Assembly: GCF_007176755.1 (NCBI RefSeq)
Contig: NZ_BJTV01000006.1
Location: 186,001 to 250,000 of the forward strand
Direction of reading: 5' to 3'
From: Streptomyces sp. 1-11
GTDB lineage: Bacteria > Actinomycetota > Actinomycetes > Streptomycetales > Streptomycetaceae
DNA: 64,000 bases
The first letter of the stretch is position 1; the number at the start of each line of letters is the position of its first letter. Positions 57,370 through 64,000 of this stretch are shown one piece after another. The notes below the pieces were generated by a model. The model saw only the letters and a program-made list of their open reading frames with translations, was not told where the DNA came from and searched no databases. The translations under genes were made by a program, and so were the position numbers.

Positions 57370-58683
57370 ATGGCGACTGACGCAGGCAAGGCGATCCCCC
57401 GCTTCCCGGCCGGCTTCCTGTGGGGCGTGTCCACCTCGGCCCACCAGATCGAGGGGGCGGCCGACATACGGGAGCCGTCCGTGTGGGACGTGTTCACGGC
57501 CACGCCGGGACGGGTGAAGGACGGTTCGACGGCGGCGGTGGCCTGTGACCACTACCACCGCTACCGGGAGGACGTGGCGCTGCTCGCCGGTCTCGGCGTG
57601 GACGCGTACCGCTTCTCCGTGTCGTGGCCCCGGGTGAACTCCCCCGGTGGCCTCGACTTCTACGACCGGCTGGTGGACGAGCTGTGCGCGGCGGGCGTGC
57701 GGCCCGTGCCCACCCTCTTCCACTGGGACCTGCCCGCCGGCCTGGACTGGCTGGAACGGGACACGGCGGCCCGGTTCGCCGAGTACGTGTCCACGGTCGC
57801 CGGACGGCTCGGCGACCGGGTCGGCAAGTGGATCACGCTCAACGAGCCGGCCGAGCACACCCTGCTGGGCCACGCCCTCGGCGTGCACGCCCCCGGCCGG
57901 CGGCTGCTGTTCGACGCGCTGCCCGCGGCCCACCACCAACTGCTCGCCCACGGGCTCGCGGTGGGGGCCCTGCGCGCGGCCGGCGCCGCGGACGTCGGCA
58001 TCGCCAACTCCCACGGCCCCACCTGGCCCGCCTCCGGCGACCCGGCCGACCAGGAGGCGGCGGGCTTCTACGACCTGCTGCTGAACCGGCTGTTCGCCGA
58101 GCCGGTCCTGCTGGGCGCGTACCCGGAGGGCGTCGGCGAGCTGATGCCGGGAGACGTGGCGTCCGACCTGTCGGTCATCTCCGCGCCGCTCGACTGGTAC
58201 GGCGTCAACTACTACGCCCCGTCCCGGGTGAGCGCCCCGCAGGGCACCGCCACCGAGTTCGGCGGGGTCGGTCTGCCCGCCGAACTCCCCTTCTCGGTGA
58301 GGCCGATCGAGGGCCGCCCGGTGACGGACTTCGGCTGGCCGGTCGTCCCCGAGGGCCTGACCGAGCTGCTGACCGGCTTCCGCGACCGGTACGGCGACCG
58401 GCTCCCGCCGGTCGTCATCACCGAGAACGGCTGCTCCTACGAGGGCGTCGACGACCAGGAGCGCATCGCCTACCTGGACGCCCACATCCGCGCCCTGCAC
58501 ACGGCGCTCGAGGCGGGCGTCGACGTGCGCGGCTACTTCGTCTGGTCCCTGATGGACAACTTCGAGTGGGCGGAGGGGTACGCGCGCCGCTTCGGCCTGG
58601 TGCACGTCGACCAGGCGACGCTGGAGCGCACCCCCAAGGCGTCCTACCGCTGGTTCAGGGACGTGCTGCGGGCCCAGAGATGA
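57370..58683 (+). CDS. Beta-glucosidase, glycoside hydrolase family 1
   Basis: 437 residues, intracellular GH1 barrel. FPAGFLWGVSTSAHQIEGAA is the N-terminal GH1 signature, WITLNEPAEH has the acid/base Glu, and VVITENGCSYEG the nucleophile Glu, with SLMDNFEWAEGYARRFGLVHVD near the end. It hydrolyses cellobiose or related beta-glucosides. TTGACT (57333-57338) and GATGAT (57357-57362) fit a promoter placing transcription start at about ATG 57370, so the mRNA may be leaderless; ATG 57358 is an alternative. The stop overlaps the transporter start (ATGA). Confidence 0.92.
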   Translation: MATDAGKAIPRFPAGFLWGVSTSAHQIEGAADIREPSVWDVFTATPGRVKDGSTAAVACDHYHRYREDVALLAGLGVDAYRFSVSWPRVNSPGGLDFYDRLVDELCAAGVRPVPTLFHWDLPAGLDWLERDTAARFAEYVSTVAGRLGDRVGKWITLNEPAEHTLLGHALGVHAPGRRLLFDALPAAHHQLLAHGLAVGALRAAGAADVGIANSHGPTWPASGDPADQEAAGFYDLLLNRLFAEPVLLGAYPEGVGELMPGDVASDLSVISAPLDWYGVNYYAPSRVSAPQGTATEFGGVGLPAELPFSVRPIEGRPVTDFGWPVVPEGLTELLTGFRDRYGDRLPPVVITENGCSYEGVDDQERIAYLDAHIRALHTALEAGVDVRGYFVWSLMDNFEWAEGYARRFGLVHVDQATLERTPKASYRWFRDVLRAQR

Positions 58684-59930
58684 CCGCCGCCGCCTCGGCC
58701 GCCCTGGCCGAGCCCGTCGAACCGGTCCGCCGGGGCTGGACGGCGGCGCTGGCGCTGGCCAACGGGGCGATCTGGGTGGGCTGGTTCGGCCCGCTGCAGA
58801 TCCTGCTGGCCTCTCAGGCGAGGGACTTCGCGCCCGCCGCCGGGATGGAGAAGGAGACGGTCCTGGCCTGGGTGACCGGAGCCGGCGCGGTCGTCTCGCT
58901 GCTCGCGAACCCGCTCTTCGGCGCCCTGTCCGACCGCACCACCGCCCGCTGGGGCCGCCGCACCCCGTGGATCGTGGCCGGTGCGGCGGGCGGGGCGCTG
59001 TCCCTGCTGCTGCTCGCGGCCGCGGACGGGGTGGGGACGATGGCGCTGGGCTGGTGCCTGGCCCAGCTCACCCTGAACGCGGCCTTCGCGGCGGTGACGG
59101 CGGCCGTCCCGGACCGGGTGCCGCGCGGCCGGCGGGGCGCGGTGGGCGGCTGGCTGGGCGCGGCGCAGATCCTGGGGGTGGTCGGGGGCACGGGCCTGGC
59201 CACGGCGGCGGGCGGCACCGCGGCCGGGTACACGGCGTGCGCGGTGTTCACGCTGGTGGGCGTGGGACCGTACGTGCTGCGGTACGAGGATCTGCGGCTG
59301 GCCCGGGCGGACCGGCCGGCCTGGTCCTGGCGGGCCTTCCTGGCGGGCTTCTGGCTCAGCCCGCGCCGCCACCGGGACCTGGGCTGGGCCTGGCTGACCC
59401 GCTTCCTGATCAACCTCAGCAACGCGCTGGTCCTGCTGTACCTGCTGTACTACCTGCGCGACCGCCTCCACTACGGCGATCCCGGCCGGGGCGTGCTGGT
59501 CCTGACGGCCGTGAACGGTGCGACCCTGCTCGCCACGGTCGTGGTGGGCGGCGTGTGGTCGGACCGCTCGGGGCGCCGCAAGCCGTTCGTGATCTGGTCG
59601 GGCGTGCTGATGGCGGTGGCGACGGCGGCCCTCGCCGGCTGGCAGACCTGGCCGGGCGCGGTCGTCGCGGCCGCGGTCCTCGGGGTCGGCTTCGGGGTGT
59701 TCACCTCGGTCGACTTCGCCCTGATGACGGACGTGCTGCCGAGGGCGCTGGACCGCGGCAAGGACCTGGGCGTGATCAACGTGGCCAACGCCCTGCCGCA
59801 GGTCGCGGCGCCCGCCCTCGCCGCGCCGATCGTGACGTACCTGGGCGGCTACCGGGTGCTGTACCTAGTGGCGGCCGTGATCGGGCTGGCGGGGGCGGTG
59901 CTGGTGGGGCGGATCAGGGGGGTCGAGTGA
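58680..59930 (+). CDS. MFS/GPH-type sugar transporter
   Basis: 416 residues with about 12 membrane helices. The motif GALSDRTTARWGRRTPWIVAGA between helices 2 and 3 is typical of the GPH/SLC45 sugar symporters. A related half-repeat is GVWSDRSGRRKPFVIWSG. Overlaps the beta-glucosidase gene by four bases, so the pair likely imports and hydrolyses a beta-glucoside; direction of transport is inferred. Confidence 0.88.
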   Translation: MTAAASAALAEPVEPVRRGWTAALALANGAIWVGWFGPLQILLASQARDFAPAAGMEKETVLAWVTGAGAVVSLLANPLFGALSDRTTARWGRRTPWIVAGAAGGALSLLLLAAADGVGTMALGWCLAQLTLNAAFAAVTAAVPDRVPRGRRGAVGGWLGAAQILGVVGGTGLATAAGGTAAGYTACAVFTLVGVGPYVLRYEDLRLARADRPAWSWRAFLAGFWLSPRRHRDLGWAWLTRFLINLSNALVLLYLLYYLRDRLHYGDPGRGVLVLTAVNGATLLATVVVGGVWSDRSGRRKPFVIWSGVLMAVATAALAGWQTWPGAVVAAAVLGVGFGVFTSVDFALMTDVLPRALDRGKDLGVINVANALPQVAAPALAAPIVTYLGGYRVLYLVAAVIGLAGAVLVGRIRGVE

Positions 59931-59940
59931 GCGGCGCCCG

Positions 59941-59980
59941 CCGGGCGGCGGCGGGGCCTGCCGGGCGGCGGCGGGGCCTG
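59941..59980. repeat. Perfect 20-bp tandem repeat
   Basis: A 20-bp unit (CCGGGCGGCGGCGGGGCCTG) occurs twice in tandem, just beyond the 3' end of era and 10 bp after the transporter stop. Confidence 0.85.
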
Positions 59981-59989
59981 CCGGCCGCC

Positions 59990-62775
<2,786 letters not shown>

Positions 62776-62794
62776 CGGGCAGCCGCCCGGCCCG

Positions 62795-63157
62795 CTACCG
62801 GCCGGTGCCCGCCTGGGCCGTCCGCCGCACTTCCCCGTCGGGGCCGGCGAGCAGCACCGGCGTCGCGTCGCCGCCGAGGTCGGCCACGGCGGCCCGGTCC
62901 TGCGGCGCGACCTCCTCGGCCTCGCTCACCACGGCCGCCGCCTCCAGCGACCGCGCGCCCGAGGCGACCGCCATGGCGACGGCGGTCTGCAGGGCGCTCA
63001 GCCGCAGCGAGGGCAGGTCCACCGACCCGGCGGCGTAGGTGCGCCCGGTCTCGTCGCGTACGGCGGCCCCCTCGGGCACACCGTTGCGGGCGCGCACGGA
63101 ACGGGCCAGCGTGACGATCTTGCGGTCCTCGGGGTCAAGCGCGTTGCTGTCGGTCAT
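62795..63157 (-). CDS. Cytidine-deaminase-like protein lacking zinc ligands
   Basis: 120 residues with the CDA fold outline (KIVTLARSVRARNGVPEGAAVRDETGRTYAAGSVDLPSLRLSA as separate parts: start KIVTLARSVRARNG, middle VPEGAAVRDETGRTYAAGSV). At the position of the catalytic CAE motif the sequence is LSAL, and the PCxxC motif is missing, so it cannot be a normal zinc deaminase. The start at ATG 63157 has a weak site. Convergent with the PII gene. Often found near era in streptomycetes; function unknown. Confidence 0.75.
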   Translation of the reverse strand: MTDSNALDPEDRKIVTLARSVRARNGVPEGAAVRDETGRTYAAGSVDLPSLRLSALQTAVAMAVASGARSLEAAAVVSEAEEVAPQDRAAVADLGGDATPVLLAGPDGEVRRTAQAGTGR

Positions 63158-63185
63158 GCCCAGAGCATACGAAGCCACCGCGGGC

Positions 63186-64000
63186 TCACCCCGCCACGGG
63201 GTGCATGGCGTCCCGCCGTCCCTCGGGGGACGCCAGCCACTCCAGCTTCGCCGCGGTGTCCTCCTCGTCCAGCGGGGTGTGCAGCACGATCATCAGGTCG
63301 GGCCGGGCCGGCACCTTCAGCACCGTCGACTCCACGACCAGCAGCCCGGCCAGCGGGTGGGTCAGCTCCTTGCGTACCTGCCCCTGATCCTCGATGTCCC
63401 GCTCGGCCCACAGCGCCACGAACTCGGGGCTGCGCGCCGACGCCTCGGCGAGCACCGCCTGGAACCCCTCGTCGTCCGGCCGGGCCGCGCAGGCGGCCCG
63501 GAACTGGGCCACGACCGTGCGCGCGTTGCGCTCCCAGCTCCTGCTGCGCGACCGGTACAGCGGATCGACGAAGAAGTCGACGAGGCAGTTCTGGGTGGTG
63601 TCCGGCCGCATGCCGAGGACGAGCGCCGCCGCGTCGTTGTACATCACGCAGTTGTAGTACGAGTCCATGATGTGCGCCGGGTAGGGCATCCAGGTGTCGA
63701 TCAGCCGGCGCAGCCCCTCGCACATGTCCCGCTTCTCCGGCGCCACTTGGGGTGCCGGCGGGTTCATCCCGGCCAGCAGGTACAGGTGCCGGCGTTCGGC
63801 GTCGCTGAGCCGCAGCACCCGCGCCACGGCGTCGAGGACCTGCGGCGAGACGGAGATGTCCCGCCCCTGTTCGAGCCACTGGTACCAGGACGCGCCCACC
63901 CCGGCCAGCACGGCGACCTCCTCCCGGCGCAGTCCGGGCGTCCGGCGCCGGCCGCCGCCGCCCGGCAGTCCGGCCTCCTCGGGGCTCACCCGGGCCCGCC
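63186..64000 (-). CDS. XRE-family regulator with MmyB-like ligand domain, 5' partial
   Basis: The visible C-terminal ~271 residues run off the right edge; the frame is open to the end, so the start is outside. HTH RRTPGLRREEVAVLAGVGASWYQWLEQ (first part TPGLRREEVAVLAG), then the MmyB-like ligand domain with YNDAAALVLGMRP and a C-terminal LTHPLAGLLVVESTVLK. Same family as the gene at 36559. Its target lies beyond the window. Confidence 0.88.
   Translation of the reverse strand, partial: RARVSPEEAGLPGGGGRRRTPGLRREEVAVLAGVGASWYQWLEQGRDISVSPQVLDAVARVLRLSDAERRHLYLLAGMNPPAPQVAPEKRDMCEGLRRLIDTWMPYPAHIMDSYYNCVMYNDAAALVLGMRPDTTQNCLVDFFVDPLYRSRSRSWERNARTVVAQFRAACAARPDDEGFQAVLAEASARSPEFVALWAERDIEDQGQVRKELTHPLAGLLVVESTVLKVPARPDLMIVLHTPLDEEDTAAKLEWLASPEGRRDAMHPVAG

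Overview
The window is very GC-rich, codes densely on both strands with G/C-ending codons, and uses GTG starts often. It carries an hrd-type sigma factor next to dnaG, a GlnR-like nitrate/nitrite gene set, a DasR-like chitinase promoter and a Zur-regulated zinc locus. Together these point to a Streptomyces chromosome (core or near-core region). I see no rRNA, tRNA, CRISPR array, intact insertion sequence or prophage.

Layout. 1-3114: two-gene heterodimeric ABC exporter (first gene cut by the window edge). 3153-10164 (minus): hrdA-like sigma factor, dnaG, ferredoxin-reductase-like flavoprotein, dGTPase, CbiX-like chelatase. 10370-21670: SanA-like protein, assimilatory nitrate reductase, gamma-glutamylcyclotransferase, secreted M4 protease, surface protein plus class F sortase, and the nitrite reductase set (flavoprotein, nirB, nirD) with GlnR-like sites. 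21850-26531: SDR, GNAT and pyruvate phosphate dikinase. 26927-31653: ROK regulator divergent from two glycosidase/debranching-type enzymes; the first has a TTA codon. 31830-41106: sulfatase-like membrane protein, tRNA-dihydrouridine synthase, two MFS exporters, an XRE regulator, a small zinc-finger-like protein, and an aldo/keto reductase-TetR operon with a 28-bp operator. 41302-49167: chitinase, glyS, znuA-znuC-znuB-zur, uppS, recO and a small conserved protein. 49618-53688: an accessory-looking stretch with an aldolase of the N-acetylneuraminate lyase/DHDPS family, an Rhs remnant, an FG-GAP remnant, a sialidase and a TerB-like protein, with a ~165-bp tandem duplication. 53873-64000: leuA with its leader peptide, protealysin-like protease plus emfourin, beta-glucosidase plus sugar transporter, era, amt plus PII, a degenerate cytidine deaminase homologue and a partial XRE regulator.

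How genes work together. NasA reduces nitrate to nitrite, NirBD reduces nitrite to ammonium, and Amt/PII handles ammonium uptake and nitrogen signalling. Chitinase, sialidase, GH1 beta-glucosidase, the ROK-linked enzymes and two M4 proteases fit a polymer-degrading soil saprophyte. The zinc operon ends with its own repressor.

The most notable non-genic signals are: tandem Zur-like boxes over an apparently leaderless znuA promoter; the 28-bp palindrome before the aldo/keto reductase; paired inverted repeats upstream of ppdK; the leu leader peptide; the duplicated sialidase/TerB junction; and several unrelated short tandem-repeat arrays, mostly just past the 3' ends of minus-strand genes.
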